Positions 14,239 through 23,112 of a stretch of 53,650 nt of DNA are shown here, piece by piece (position 1 is the first letter of the stretch; each line of letters begins with the position of its first letter). Source of the stretch: Acidimicrobiaceae bacterium. GTDB lineage: Bacteria > Actinomycetota > Acidimicrobiia > Acidimicrobiales > Aldehydirespiratoraceae. The notes under the pieces were generated by a model. That model did no database searches. It had not been told where the DNA came from and saw only the letters and a program-made list of their open reading frames with translations. Position numbers and translations under genes: made by a program. The stretch is from contig VYFQ01000032.1 in the NCBI GenBank assembly GCA_009842325.1, positions 1-53,650 on the forward strand, written 5' to 3'.

Positions 14239-14775
14239 GTGCGGGCCAAGCGGACACCCCGACATGAGGTCCCCGACTTGAAGAATCCCGCGACGCCCGT
14301 CTGGCTGAGTCTCAAGGCAGCAGCCCTGGTCCTGCTCCTGCTGGCCGCCGGATGCGGTGGATCCGACAATGCGACCAGCGCAACCGCATCCGACGCCACC
14401 ACGACAACCACTCCGCCCGAAACCACCACGCCGGCCGGCCACGAACACGACCATGACCACGACCACGGATCGGCGGGTGAACCGACCCGGTACGACGCGG
14501 ACTTGGCCGACGCCGTCCAGACGATCACGGTGGACGTGGCGGGTGGCGCTCCAGTGGATGGCGTCCGCAGAGTCGAGGTCGATCTCGGCTCGGTGGTGGC
14601 CCTGATGGTCACTTCCGACATCGCCGAAGAGGTGCACGTCCACGGATACGACATCCTGCGAGCCGTTTCTGAAGGCCACCCGGCCCACTTCGCCTTCATC
14701 GCGGAGATTCCCGGCGTGTTCGAGGTGGAGCTCGAGGGTTCGGGCCGGCTGCTGTTGCTGCTCGAGATCTCCTGA
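14239..14775 (+). CDS. Lipoprotein with His/Asp-rich linker and cupredoxin-like domain
   Basis: A 178-residue secreted lipoprotein: hydrophobic helix, lipobox LLAAGC, a Thr-rich linker, then a His-rich segment GHEHDHDHDHG. It ends in a roughly 90-residue beta-rich domain with VHVHGYDIL and PGVFEVELEGSG that resembles cupredoxin-like folds. It may bind copper or zinc outside the membrane. GTG 14239 gives a 35-residue signal region. TTG 14278, preceded by GAGG at 14266-14269, is a plausible alternative that leaves a tidier signal peptide. It is followed 10 bases later by a beta-carbonic-anhydrase-like gene, a zinc enzyme family. Confidence 0.75.
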   Translation: MRAKRTPRHEVPDLKNPATPVWLSLKAAALVLLLLAAGCGGSDNATSATASDATTTTTPPETTTPAGHEHDHDHDHGSAGEPTRYDADLADAVQTITVDVAGGAPVDGVRRVEVDLGSVVALMVTSDIAEEVHVHGYDILRAVSEGHPAHFAFIAEIPGVFEVELEGSGRLLLLLEIS

Positions 14776-14785
14776 CAGGGCTGCC

Positions 14786-15304
14786 GTGACGGGCGACCTC
14801 AATCCCAGCACGCCGGACCTGCTGGCCGGCAACGCCGCCTTCGCCCGACACTTCGACGGTGCCGGGATGCCGGCCGCGCCGGCGCGCCAGCTGGCCGTGG
14901 TGGCCTGCATGGACGCCCGGCTCGACGTGCTCAGGATCCTCGGGCTGCACGCCGGCGAGGCCCACGTCATCCGCAACGCCGGGGGAGTGGTCACCGACGA
15001 CGTGATTCGCTCGCTGTGCCTGTCGCAGCGACTGCTCGGTACGCGGGAGGTGGTGCTGGTGCACCACACCGGCTGCGGACTCCAGCGGCTCGACGAGCAA
15101 CGGTTCCTGTCCGAGATCGAAGCGGAGACCGGGATCAGGCCCTCATGGCCGCTCGAAGCGTTCACGGATCCCTATTGCAACGTCGCGGAGTCGATGCGGC
15201 GCCTGCACTCTTCTCCGTTCCTGCCCTGCAAGGACCACATCCGTGGCTTCGTGTACGACGTCGCTGACGGCAAACTCCACGAGGTAGGGGCGCCGGCCTC
15301 CTGA
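14786..15304 (+). CDS. Beta-class carbonic anhydrase-like protein
   Basis: A 172-residue beta-carbonic anhydrase: zinc-binding CMDARLD (first Cys and the Asp-Arg dyad) and HHTGC (His and second Cys), with RNAGGVVTDD between. It would interconvert CO2 and bicarbonate in the cytoplasm. Short but within the range of actinobacterial type members. Start GTG 14786, 10 bases after the lipoprotein stop, so likely co-transcribed. Bicarbonate supply could feed the PEP carboxylase and acyl-CoA carboxylase encoded elsewhere in the window (inference). Confidence 0.88.
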   Translation: MTGDLNPSTPDLLAGNAAFARHFDGAGMPAAPARQLAVVACMDARLDVLRILGLHAGEAHVIRNAGGVVTDDVIRSLCLSQRLLGTREVVLVHHTGCGLQRLDEQRFLSEIEAETGIRPSWPLEAFTDPYCNVAESMRRLHSSPFLPCKDHIRGFVYDVADGKLHEVGAPAS

Positions 15305-15326
15305 CTGGACCAGCCGGCGGCTCGGC

Positions 15327-15332
15327 TAGCGT
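15327..15332 (+). promoter_or_regulatory. -10 box of the D-aminoacylase gene
   Basis: TAGCGT lies 7 bases upstream of ATG 15340 in the short gap after the carbonic anhydrase gene, consistent with a leaderless start. Confidence 0.45.
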
Positions 15333-15339
15333 CGGCGCC

Positions 15340-17064
15340 ATGTTCGACCTTCTCATCCAGGGCGGCGACGTGATCGACGGCAGGGGCGGGCCCCGGCGCC
15401 GGGCCGACGTCGGCATCGTCGGGGACCGGATCTCGGCCATCGGGAACCTCGTCAACGGAGGTGCGGAGGCCGCGGCCACCATCGACGCCACCGGCCTGGC
15501 CGTCACGCCGGGGTTCGTCGACGTGCACACCCATTTCGACGCTCAGGTGTTCTGGGACCCGGACCTGTCGCCGTCGCCGCTGCACGGCGTGACCACCGTC
15601 ATCGGCGGCAACTGCGGGTTCACCATCGCACCTTTGGGCGACGACCCGGCCCACGGCGACTACCTGATGCGGATGCTGGCCAGGGTTGAGGGCATCCCGC
15701 TGGAGGCGCTGCAGCAGGGCGTGCCGTGGAGCTGGCAGACCACCGCCGAGTACTTCGACGCCATCGACGGCAACGTGGCCGTCAACGCCGGGTTCAAGGT
15801 GGGCCACTCGGCCCTGCGCCGGGTGGTGATGGGCGACGACAGCGTCCTCCGGACCTGTACCGGCGACGAGATGGAGACGATGAAGGGGCTGTTGCGCGAC
15901 GGCCTGGAGGCCGGGGCGCTGGGCTTCTCGTCGTCGTGGTCGCGCACCCACAACGACCCGATGGGGAACATGGTCCCCAGCCGGTACGCGGAGCGTGACG
16001 AACTGATAGCCCTGTGCTCGGTGCTGGCCGGCTACGACGGCACCTCCGTCGAGTTCAACCCCGCGTTGAGGCCGTTCGAGCCGTGGGCCTTCGACCTCAT
16101 GGCCGACATGTCGGCCGCAGCCCGCCGGCCGCTCAACTGGAACGTGCTGGCGGTCAGCGCCCGCTCGCTGGAGACGAACCGGGCCGAGCTGGCCGCCGGA
16201 GACCAGGCCGCGGTCCGGGGCGGAAAGATCGTGGCTCTGACCGTGCCTCTCACGCTCTCACTGCACCTGAACTTCAACAGCGGCTTCGTGCTCGACGCCC
16301 TGCCCGGCTGGGAGGAGGTGATGCTCCTCGGAAAGGAGGAGAAGCTCCGCGTCCTGGCCGACCCGGCCGAGCGACGCCGTCTCGACGAACTGGCCCAGGG
16401 GGACCACCCTCTGCGCCGGCTGGCGCATTGGGAGCGCAAAGTCGTGTTCCACTCCCCGGCGCCGGAGAACGAGGGCTGCGCGGGCCGCACGGTCGGCGAG
16501 ATCGCCGAGGAGCGGGGCCAGGACCCCTGGGACACGCTGTGCGACATGGCCCTGGCCGACGACCTGGAGACGTCGTTCGGCAATCCGGCCATGCCCGAGC
16601 CCACCGCCGACTGGGAGGCCCGCGTCGAGATCTGGCGCGACCCGCGGGCCGTCGTCGGTGCCTCCGACGCCGGGGCCCATCTCGACCTGTTCCTGTCGGC
16701 CAACTACGCGACCACGATGCTGAACGAGGCCGTGGTCAAGCGGGGCCTCATCTCCATGGAGGAGGCCGTGCACATGCTCACCGAGGAGCAAGCCGACCTC
16801 TACGGCCTGGTGGACAGGGGAGTGCTGGCCGAGGGCGCCTACGCCGACGTGGTGGTACTGGACGAGAGCGCTGTCGGCTCAGGGCCCACCGAGTTCCGCT
16901 CCGACCTGCCCGCAGGAGCGTCCCGGCTCTATGCCGGGGCCACAGGCATCGAGCACGTGATCTGCAACGGCACCGAGATCGTCCGCCAGGGGCGGTTCAC
17001 GGGCGCCCGTCCCGGCACCCTGCTGCGCTCAGGCACCCACACCACCGGTCCCAGCCTCGACTAG
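15340..17064 (+). CDS. N-acyl-D-amino-acid deacylase / amidohydrolase family 3
   Basis: A 574-residue metal-dependent amidohydrolase of the D-aminoacylase type. The metal site starts at HTHFDAQVFWDP, followed by GVTTVIGGNCGFT (active-site Cys), VGHSALR, SRTHNDP and the terminal DAGAHLDLF with the catalytic Asp. It would remove acyl groups from N-acyl-D-amino acids or related amides. Full length for the family. Start ATG 15340 is supported by the -10 box 7 bases upstream. It is convergent with the VOC gene 22 bases downstream. Confidence 0.88.
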   Translation: MFDLLIQGGDVIDGRGGPRRRADVGIVGDRISAIGNLVNGGAEAAATIDATGLAVTPGFVDVHTHFDAQVFWDPDLSPSPLHGVTTVIGGNCGFTIAPLGDDPAHGDYLMRMLARVEGIPLEALQQGVPWSWQTTAEYFDAIDGNVAVNAGFKVGHSALRRVVMGDDSVLRTCTGDEMETMKGLLRDGLEAGALGFSSSWSRTHNDPMGNMVPSRYAERDELIALCSVLAGYDGTSVEFNPALRPFEPWAFDLMADMSAAARRPLNWNVLAVSARSLETNRAELAAGDQAAVRGGKIVALTVPLTLSLHLNFNSGFVLDALPGWEEVMLLGKEEKLRVLADPAERRRLDELAQGDHPLRRLAHWERKVVFHSPAPENEGCAGRTVGEIAEERGQDPWDTLCDMALADDLETSFGNPAMPEPTADWEARVEIWRDPRAVVGASDAGAHLDLFLSANYATTMLNEAVVKRGLISMEEAVHMLTEEQADLYGLVDRGVLAEGAYADVVVLDESAVGSGPTEFRSDLPAGASRLYAGATGIEHVICNGTEIVRQGRFTGARPGTLLRSGTHTTGPSLD

Positions 17065-17086
17065 TCCCCAGGCGGTCTCGAGGCCG

Positions 17087-17491
17087 TCAAGCCGGGTCTG
17101 GCATCTCGGCGGTGCCGTAGCCGGAGCCGACCACACCCTCGGTGAAGAACGTCTCCCACATGACGCCGTCGGGGTCGGTGACCCAGGACTTGTGTTGGAG
17201 CTGGTAGCCGCACACCAGATCGTCCTGGTCGGCACGGGCCATGCCCACCGAGTCGATGTGCTCCCGCATCTCCTCAAGCTCGGGATGCGACTCGACCTGG
17301 ATGCCGTAGTGGGCGGAGCCGGGAAACCCGCAGCCGTGGGTGTCGAGTGAGAAGTTCACGCGAGGGTCGTCCAGCATCCACTTGGCATAGTCGGGGCGCC
17401 GCAGGGTGGGCTCCACCCCGAACAGCCGTGTGTAGAACTCGATCGACTCGTCGAGGTCGTCCACCTGCAGTCCGATATGCATTCGCCGCAT
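17087..17491 (-). CDS. VOC (glyoxalase/ArsI-CadI-like) family protein
   Basis: A 134-residue vicinal-oxygen-chelate protein with RMHIGLQVDDLDESIEFYTRLFG, YAKWMLDDPRVNFSLDTHG and KSWVTDPDGVMWETF. This arrangement is closest to the CadI/ArsI cadmium- and arsenic-related group. The arsenic-binding Cys pair of ArsI is not present: the equivalent site reads VCGYQ with a single Cys. It may therefore not act on organoarsenicals. It lies 11 bases after the PhyH gene at 17503 and is likely co-transcribed with it. Confidence 0.82.
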   Translation of the reverse strand: MRRMHIGLQVDDLDESIEFYTRLFGVEPTLRRPDYAKWMLDDPRVNFSLDTHGCGFPGSAHYGIQVESHPELEEMREHIDSVGMARADQDDLVCGYQLQHKSWVTDPDGVMWETFFTEGVVGSGYGTAEMPDPA

Positions 17492-17502
17492 GGCTCGTCA
17501 CC

Positions 17503-18381
17503 CTAGATGTCGGCGACGAAGCTCCGGGCATCGGCGTTGCGCTCGGCGACCTGGCCGATGGTCTTGGCCTTGGCCGAGCCGCCTCGGAGCGCGGCGAGGG
17601 GGTCGGTCTGGTCGCCCACATACCCCAGCGCGAACGCGCCCTGGGTGTAGCCCATCATGCGCAACAGGTCATCGTCGAGGGTGCGGGCGATCTCGGGCGG
17701 GCAGGCCAGATACTGGTTCTCCTCCTGGCGCACCCACCCCACCGCGTAGGTGATGTTCACACCCCGGCGAATGCCGCTGGAAGTGTTGGCCCCGGCGCCG
17801 TGGAGCACCTTGCCCTCGTAGAACAGCACGCTTCCGCGCCGCATCTCGGCCTGGGCGCCAGCCGTCCCGGAGGCCGCCTCGTCGTCTATGCCGGACGTGC
17901 CGGGAAGGATCCAGGTGGCACCGTTGCCAGCGGTGAAGTCGGTCAGCGCCCACATGGTGTTGCACTGGACGTGGTACTCCGGGCCGAAGTCGAAGAAGTC
18001 GAAGGCCATCTCATCGCGGTGGAGCTTCTGGCGGGTCTCGCCCGGCTCGACCGAGATGATCTGGGTGAGGTGCAACTGCACCGCGCTGGCGTGGCCCAAG
18101 AAGTGGCTCGCCGCCCCGACCACCAGCGGATGCATCACCAGCGGACGGACCGACGGACAGCGAGCCACCAGCGCGCCGGTGCGTCGGGTGAACCGCCCGT
18201 CGTAGGTATCGCGCCCGACGGCCGACGCCTCGATGTGAGGCATGGCCTCGGCTTCCAAGCGGTCCAGCAGCCCCTGGTCAGCGACGTCTTCCACGATGGC
18301 GTAGCCGAAACGGCCCAGATGGTCGCTCACCTCTCCGGGATCGACATCGGGCGCGAAGTGGTGTAGACCCACGGCGGGCAT
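17503..18381 (-). CDS. Phytanoyl-CoA dioxygenase (PhyH) family Fe(II)/2OG oxygenase
   Basis: A 292-residue PhyH oxygenase with the LHRDEM iron motif, the distal His in VLHGAGANT and the RRGVNITYAVGW Arg strand. The ending GWVRQEENQYLA is nearly the same as in the PhyH protein at 1180-2100, so they are paralogues. Substrate unknown. It is first in an operon with the VOC protein (11-base gap) and divergent from the YdjC-like gene at 18411, with 29 bases between the starts. Confidence 0.85.
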   Translation of the reverse strand: MPAVGLHHFAPDVDPGEVSDHLGRFGYAIVEDVADQGLLDRLEAEAMPHIEASAVGRDTYDGRFTRRTGALVARCPSVRPLVMHPLVVGAASHFLGHASAVQLHLTQIISVEPGETRQKLHRDEMAFDFFDFGPEYHVQCNTMWALTDFTAGNGATWILPGTSGIDDEAASGTAGAQAEMRRGSVLFYEGKVLHGAGANTSSGIRRGVNITYAVGWVRQEENQYLACPPEIARTLDDDLLRMMGYTQGAFALGYVGDQTDPLAALRGGSAKAKTIGQVAERNADARSFVADI

Positions 18382-18397
18382 GGTAGGGCCATTCGCC

Positions 18398-18403
18398 TAG
18401 TCT
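18398..18403 (+). promoter_or_regulatory. -10 box of the YdjC-like gene
   Basis: TAGTCT lies 7 bases upstream of GTG 18411, predicting a leaderless transcript. Confidence 0.45.
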
Positions 18404-18410
18404 CATTCGC

Positions 18411-19307
18411 GTGTCTGATCCCGGTGCATCGCCGCCCGCCCCAGCGGCCATGAGGCTGGTGATCCACGCCGACGATGTCGGGATGAACCACGGCGCCAAC
18501 CGGGCCTTTGTCGAACTGTCCCGCCTAGGCACCGTTACTGCCGGCTCGGTGATGGTGCCGTGCCCGTGGTTCAGCGAGATCGCCGAGGAAGCCGCGGCCG
18601 ACCCCAGCCTCGACTGCGGCGTCCATCTGACCCTCAACTCGGAGATGACCCACTATCGCTGGGGCCCGATCACCCGACCGGGGCCGGCGTCCGGGCTCGT
18701 CGACGAGCACGGGTACCTGTGGCCCGATGTGGCGTCGGTGCGCCGCCACGCCCATCCCGAGGCCGTCGAGGCCGAGTGGCGGGCCCAGATCGACCGGGCG
18801 CTGGCGGCGGGCATCGATGTCACCCACCTCGACGCGCACATGGGCTCGGCTCTCGCCCCGGAGTGGTGCGAACGCTATGTGGCCGTCGGGATCGACTACG
18901 GCGTCCCCGTGCTGATCACCGGCACCCTGGGCGACTACGGACCGTGCAACCACTTGGCCGGCGTCGACCAGGATCCCTTCGATGAAGCGGTGGCTGCCGC
19001 CCGATCGGCAGGGATGCCGGTCTTCGACCGGGTGCTGGAGACGGACTTCTCCCGGCCGCGCGGCCGACCGGCCGACTACCGGGCCGTGCTCGGTGACCTC
19101 GATGCCGGTCTCACCTACTGCGCGTTCCACCCCAACGCCCCGGGCGGTGCCGAGATCGAGGTCATCGAGCCGGACCAGTTCCATGTGCGCACCGAGGAGT
19201 ACGAGCTGTTCAGTACGGCCGGGTGGAGGGACTGGCTGGAGTCCCGCCCCTACGAGTTGACCACCATGCGCGAACTGCGCGACGGCTGGCGCGCCCTCAG
19301 GAATTAG
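18411..19307 (+). CDS. YdjC/ChbG-family carbohydrate deacetylase
   Basis: A 298-residue YdjC-like protein. The metal site shows IHADDVGMNHGAN near the start, GVHLTLNSE, and THLDAHMGS with the second His-x3-His pattern. The C-terminal part has TYCAFHPNAPG. It would remove acetyl groups from N-acetylated oligosaccharides. Start GTG 18411 has a -10 box 7 bases upstream. The 163 bases after its stop contain no gene I can recognise. Confidence 0.85.
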   Translation: MSDPGASPPAPAAMRLVIHADDVGMNHGANRAFVELSRLGTVTAGSVMVPCPWFSEIAEEAAADPSLDCGVHLTLNSEMTHYRWGPITRPGPASGLVDEHGYLWPDVASVRRHAHPEAVEAEWRAQIDRALAAGIDVTHLDAHMGSALAPEWCERYVAVGIDYGVPVLITGTLGDYGPCNHLAGVDQDPFDEAVAAARSAGMPVFDRVLETDFSRPRGRPADYRAVLGDLDAGLTYCAFHPNAPGGAEIEVIEPDQFHVRTEEYELFSTAGWRDWLESRPYELTTMRELRDGWRALRN

Positions 19308-19470
19308 CGACGCGGGTAGGCCGGGTTGGTGGCTAGAGTCACCCGCCGATCGCTGAGCCCTCGCCCCACGCGACGGACCAGGCCAGGGTCGGAGCGCCCG
19401 CATGAAGCCCGCTCCCTTCGCTGCCGCAGCTCTCGTTGCGGCATTCACCCACGCCGAAAGGAGCACACCC

Positions 19471-20097
19471 ATGCCCTCGCCCGTCCACACGGCCGGAACC
19501 CTTCAGATAGCGGCTGCCCTGGTATTCCACCTGCCGGGCGCCCGGCTCGAGCTGAGCAGCCCCAGCGGCGACCGCTGCTCGATCGGACCGATGACTGATC
19601 CTCGGTGCACACTGCACCCCGCCGAATTCCGCCAACTGGTCATAGCCGCGGGGAACGGCCCGACGCTCGGGACGCTGCTGGGCTTCGCCCTGGTGGACGA
19701 GCCGACGCTGACCCTGACCTCTTCCGGTGTCGATATGGACCACCTCGGGGGCGGCCTGTACCGAGTCGCAGGTTGCGAGACCACGTCGTTCGCGTTCACC
19801 ACATCGCTGCCCGCAGACCAAGTGGACGACGTTCTCACAAGCCTCAACTCTGTTCCGGCCCTCGAGCGTGCCACCGACGGTTCGGGTGCTTCGCACGAAG
19901 AGGGGGTGGCGCTGTGCGCCAGCCTGGTGAGGGACGACGGTCTGGGCGTGACGCTTGTGGCGATCAGTCCCTTGGAGATCGAGGACCTTCCCCGCTGCGA
20001 AGCCGTCGCCCGAGCATCGGTGTCGGCCTGCCTGGTCGCGGAGATGGAGCAGCTGACCCGCGGGCTCGACGATATCCCCTTCCAGACGCGCTCCTAG
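19471..20097 (+). CDS. Uncharacterised 208-residue protein
   Basis: Not recognised. The chosen start ATG 19471 has AAAGGAG about 7 bases upstream, better than the ATG at 19402. The protein is mixed alpha/beta, with several Cys, no clear signal peptide from this start and no membrane segment. Strands include FRQLVIAAGNGPTLGTLLGFALV and VTLVAISPLEIEDLP. Its TAG stop shares the palindrome CTAG (20094-20097) with the stop of the convergent alcohol dehydrogenase gene. Confidence 0.6.
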   Translation: MPSPVHTAGTLQIAAALVFHLPGARLELSSPSGDRCSIGPMTDPRCTLHPAEFRQLVIAAGNGPTLGTLLGFALVDEPTLTLTSSGVDMDHLGGGLYRVAGCETTSFAFTTSLPADQVDDVLTSLNSVPALERATDGSGASHEEGVALCASLVRDDGLGVTLVAISPLEIEDLPRCEAVARASVSACLVAEMEQLTRGLDDIPFQTRS

Positions 20098-21185
20098 CCG
20101 TTGGGAAGCAGGACGGTGCGGGCCTCGGCACCGGTCTTGAGGGCGTCGAAGGCGCCCTGGAGGCCGTCGAGGCCGGCGGTGCGGGAGATCATCTCGTCGA
20201 GCTTGAGCCGGCCCCGCAGGTAGAGGTCGGCCAGCATCCCGAAGTCCTTGCGGGGACGGGCGCCGCCCGCCCGGATGCCGAGCAGGCTCTTGTTCTGGTG
20301 CAGGTCCAGGAACGGGTAGGTGACCTTGGCCCCCAGGTCCGGCACACCCACCGCGCACACGTTGCCTCCCGGGCGGGTCATCGAGATGGCCTGGGCCAGC
20401 AGCGCAGTGCTGCCCACCACCTCGAAGGCGTGGTGCACGCCCGCGGGGCACAGCGACTTGACCGCGGCCACCGGGTCGAAGTCGTCGCCCTCCGCCAGTA
20501 CGAAGTCGGTGGCGCCGAACTCGCGGGCCAAAGCCTCCTTGGCCGCGACCCGGTCGATGGCGATGATGGCGGAAGCGCCGACCAGCCGGGCCGCCTGGAT
20601 CACGTTAAGGCCCACCCCGCCCGCGCCGATCACGGCCACGGTGTCGCCGATCTGTACCCTGGCCCGGTTGAACACCGCGCCAGTGCCGGTCACCACCCCG
20701 CAGCCGATGAGCGCGGCCGCGGCCAGGGGCATTTCCGCAGGGACGGGGATGCACTGGTTCTCGCCGACCACGACCTGCTGGGCGAAGGCGCCGATGTTGG
20801 CGAAGTTGTAGATGGGCCGGCCGTTCTCGGCGAAGGGCTGGCTCAGCGACCCCAGCGCCACGTTGGTGCAGTTGCCCGGGTCGCCGCCCTCGCAGTCCGG
20901 GCAGTGTCCGCAGTTGCCGAACGTGGACAGGATCACGTGGTCGCCCACCGTGCAGTAGGTGACGGCCGAGCCGACCTCCAGCACCACTCCAGCGGCCTCG
21001 TGGCCGGGCACCAAGGGAGTGGGCATGTAGTACTTGCCCAGCACGCAGCTCAGGTCGCTGCCGCAAACCCCGGCCGCCCGAACCTCCACCCGCACCTGGC
21101 GGGGCGCCAGCGAACCCACCAACTCCAGGTCGCCGGAGAGGCGGACGCTGTCCTCGGTGGTGCCCTCGAGTATCAGTCCCTGCAC
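20094..21185 (-). CDS. Zinc-dependent alcohol dehydrogenase (MDR family)
   Basis: A 363-residue medium-chain dehydrogenase: catalytic-zinc GVCGSD and GHEAAG, structural-zinc Cys cluster CGHCPDCEGGDPGNC, and the NAD-binding GAGGVGLNV. It would oxidise an alcohol such as a terpenol or hydroxyacyl intermediate. It is the last gene of the minus-strand operon running from 29828. The next gene upstream (APT-like) ends 51 bases before its start, so it may also have its own promoter. Confidence 0.9.
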   Translation of the reverse strand: MQGLILEGTTEDSVRLSGDLELVGSLAPRQVRVEVRAAGVCGSDLSCVLGKYYMPTPLVPGHEAAGVVLEVGSAVTYCTVGDHVILSTFGNCGHCPDCEGGDPGNCTNVALGSLSQPFAENGRPIYNFANIGAFAQQVVVGENQCIPVPAEMPLAAAALIGCGVVTGTGAVFNRARVQIGDTVAVIGAGGVGLNVIQAARLVGASAIIAIDRVAAKEALAREFGATDFVLAEGDDFDPVAAVKSLCPAGVHHAFEVVGSTALLAQAISMTRPGGNVCAVGVPDLGAKVTYPFLDLHQNKSLLGIRAGGARPRKDFGMLADLYLRGRLKLDEMISRTAGLDGLQGAFDALKTGAEARTVLLPNG

Positions 21186-21235
21186 GCGGCGGCCTCCTCT
21201 GCCGTGTAGCCGTCGGCCCCCAACCTACGGCCGGA

Positions 21236-22333
21236 TCACATGTGGGCCTTCATGCGCTCGGCCGCGCCCCAGCGCTCGGCCCCGGCGATGGTGCCCTCCA
21301 GCATGGCCTTGAAGCGGCGATGGAAGCGGAACTCCTCGCCGAATTGAACCGTCTCCATGTAGGGAACGTGCGAGACCGACACCCAGAAGAAAGCGGCCCA
21401 GGCCAGGTCCTCGGCCAGGTCCTCGGCGCTCCACTGGGGCCCGCCGGCCGCGGCCAGCTCGCGGCGGTAGTGGTCCAGCAACTCGGGCTCGCGAGCCAGG
21501 GTCTCGTCGTTGTGGCTGGCCATCAGCAGCCAGCCCAGATCCATCCCGGGGAACGACCGCATCGGCGACTGCCAGTCGACTATCACCGGGCCGTCGTCCC
21601 GGAACAGGACGTTGTCCAACTCGTAGTCCTGGTGGATGAGCGTCCAGGGTCGCTGGGCGAAGCGCCCGAGCCACGCCGGGACGTCGGCCAGGAAGACATC
21701 GGCCATCGCGACGAGGTCGTCGGAGTGGTACTGCGGGTACTGCTCGCGCATGTTGCGCCAACACTCCTGGGTTCGCGGGATTCCCGCCAGCAGCGTCGGT
21801 GCGTTCCAGTCGATCAGCCAGGCCTGCTCGTGCAGCGACCCGTCCATCCAGTAGGCGCCGTGCATCCCGGCCAGGTTCCCGACCAGGGTGTGCATCCGCT
21901 CGAAGTTGGTGCCGTCAAGGATGTCGCCCTTGGTGGCCGGATGGATCCGCTCGATTACCAGGGTGGCAGCGTGGGTCTCAGGGTCGAACAGGTTGACGAA
22001 GCACGCGGGGATGGTGATGTTGGTGCGGGCTGCGACCTGTCCCGCCAGGTGGTCGTAGAAGCCGTGCTCGCGCTGGTACGACACCATCACCTGGGCGTTC
22101 TGGCGGGCGAACTCGTTGTCCATGGGGCACTTGGCCACGAACTCGTCCGGCAGGTCGGTGTCTCCGTTGTAGTCGACGGACACGATCACCACCTCGCCCA
22201 TGGCGCCCAGGAAGTCGTCCATGGGGCGTACCTCGACCGCCGATATCGGCGGCGGGGCGTGCCCGGCCTCGGTGAGCGCCTCTTGGAGCCATTGCGGAGT
22301 CATCGTCGCCACTGAATTGAGGATCTCTGTCAT
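21236..22333 (-). CDS. Aminoglycoside-phosphotransferase-like kinase (APH/ACAD10-type)
   Basis: A 365-residue protein-kinase-fold phosphotransferase. The catalytic Brenner-type motif LIHQDYELDNVLF and the metal-binding DWQSP follow in order. Such proteins commonly sit beside acyl-CoA dehydrogenase/hydratase genes in actinobacteria and are thought to phosphorylate 4-hydroxy acids during lactone or levulinate catabolism; they are not resistance genes. Start ATG 22333 overlaps the stop of the enoyl-CoA hydratase gene (ATGA). Confidence 0.82.
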   Translation of the reverse strand: MTEILNSVATMTPQWLQEALTEAGHAPPPISAVEVRPMDDFLGAMGEVVIVSVDYNGDTDLPDEFVAKCPMDNEFARQNAQVMVSYQREHGFYDHLAGQVAARTNITIPACFVNLFDPETHAATLVIERIHPATKGDILDGTNFERMHTLVGNLAGMHGAYWMDGSLHEQAWLIDWNAPTLLAGIPRTQECWRNMREQYPQYHSDDLVAMADVFLADVPAWLGRFAQRPWTLIHQDYELDNVLFRDDGPVIVDWQSPMRSFPGMDLGWLLMASHNDETLAREPELLDHYRRELAAAGGPQWSAEDLAEDLAWAAFFWVSVSHVPYMETVQFGEEFRFHRRFKAMLEGTIAGAERWGAAERMKAHM

Positions 22334-23112
22334 GGGTTCTCCCCGTTGTCGGGCACCCATTCAGGGGTGCGCTTGTTCAAGAAAGCGTCCATGCCCTCGG
22401 CCGCCTCGTCGCTGGCGAACAGCTCGGCCGAGAGCCGCTCAGCCCAGTCGAGGGCGTCGTCGAAGGACATCTCAGGGACTCGATAGACCAGTTGTTTGGC
22501 CGCGGCCAGCGCCGACGGGCCTCCGGCCAGCAGGTCGGTGACCACCGCTTCCACCTCGTCGTCGAGGCTCTCCGGGGGCACGGCTGCGTTGATGAGGCCC
22601 AGACGGGCGGCTTCGACGGCACTGAAACGGTTGCCCCGCAGGAAGGCCGCGGCCGCCTCGGCCCGGCGCATCTTGGGCAGGCACAGCACCGAGATCATGG
22701 CGGGAGCCACCCCCACCCGCACCTCGGTGAACCCGAACCTGGCGTCGTCGCGGGCGATGGAGATGTCCATGGCCGCGGCCAGGCCCAACCCGCCGGCCAC
22801 GCAGTGCCCCGCGATACGTCCCACGTAGGGCTTCGGGGACCGACGGAACCGCCCGAAGAGTTCGCTGGCCCTGACCACGACCGGGTTGTCGCCGGCAGGG
22901 GCTGAGCTCTCCCGCAGATCGGCGCCAGCGCAGAACACCCGTCCTGCGTTGGTGAGCACCACCACCCGCACCGACGGGTCGGTGTCGGCGCCGTCCAGGA
23001 CCGCGGACAGCTCGGCCAGCAGCCGGCGGCTCAGAGCGTTGCGGTTGGCCTCGTCGGCCAGCGTGACGGTGACCACGCCACGGCTGTCCCGGGCCGTCTC
23101 GACCAGGCTCAC
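22330..23112 (-). CDS. Enoyl-CoA hydratase/isomerase
   Basis: A 260-residue crotonase-fold enzyme with oxyanion-hole FCAGADLRES and HCVAGGLGLAAAMDISIARDDARFG, and the FTEVRVGVAPAM region carrying the catalytic Glu. In this operon it may hydrate an unsaturated CoA intermediate formed by the carboxylase. Stop and start overlap the neighbours by 4 bases on both sides, indicating tight coupling. Confidence 0.88.
   Translation of the reverse strand: MSLVETARDSRGVVTVTLADEANRNALSRRLLAELSAVLDGADTDPSVRVVVLTNAGRVFCAGADLRESSAPAGDNPVVVRASELFGRFRRSPKPYVGRIAGHCVAGGLGLAAAMDISIARDDARFGFTEVRVGVAPAMISVLCLPKMRRAEAAAAFLRGNRFSAVEAARLGLINAAVPPESLDDEVEAVVTDLLAGGPSALAAAKQLVYRVPEMSFDDALDWAERLSAELFASDEAAEGMDAFLNKRTPEWVPDNGENP

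Noticed and set aside
19605..21209. Open frame of 534 codons on the plus strand across 19605-21209
   Set aside because: Overlaps the alcohol dehydrogenase and the 208-residue gene; translation is His/Gly/Arg-rich with no motif, typical of a GC frame shadow.
21236..22333. Aminoglycoside resistance gene
   Set aside because: The phosphotransferase fold is present, but its place in an acyl-CoA operon points to a catabolic kinase-like role.
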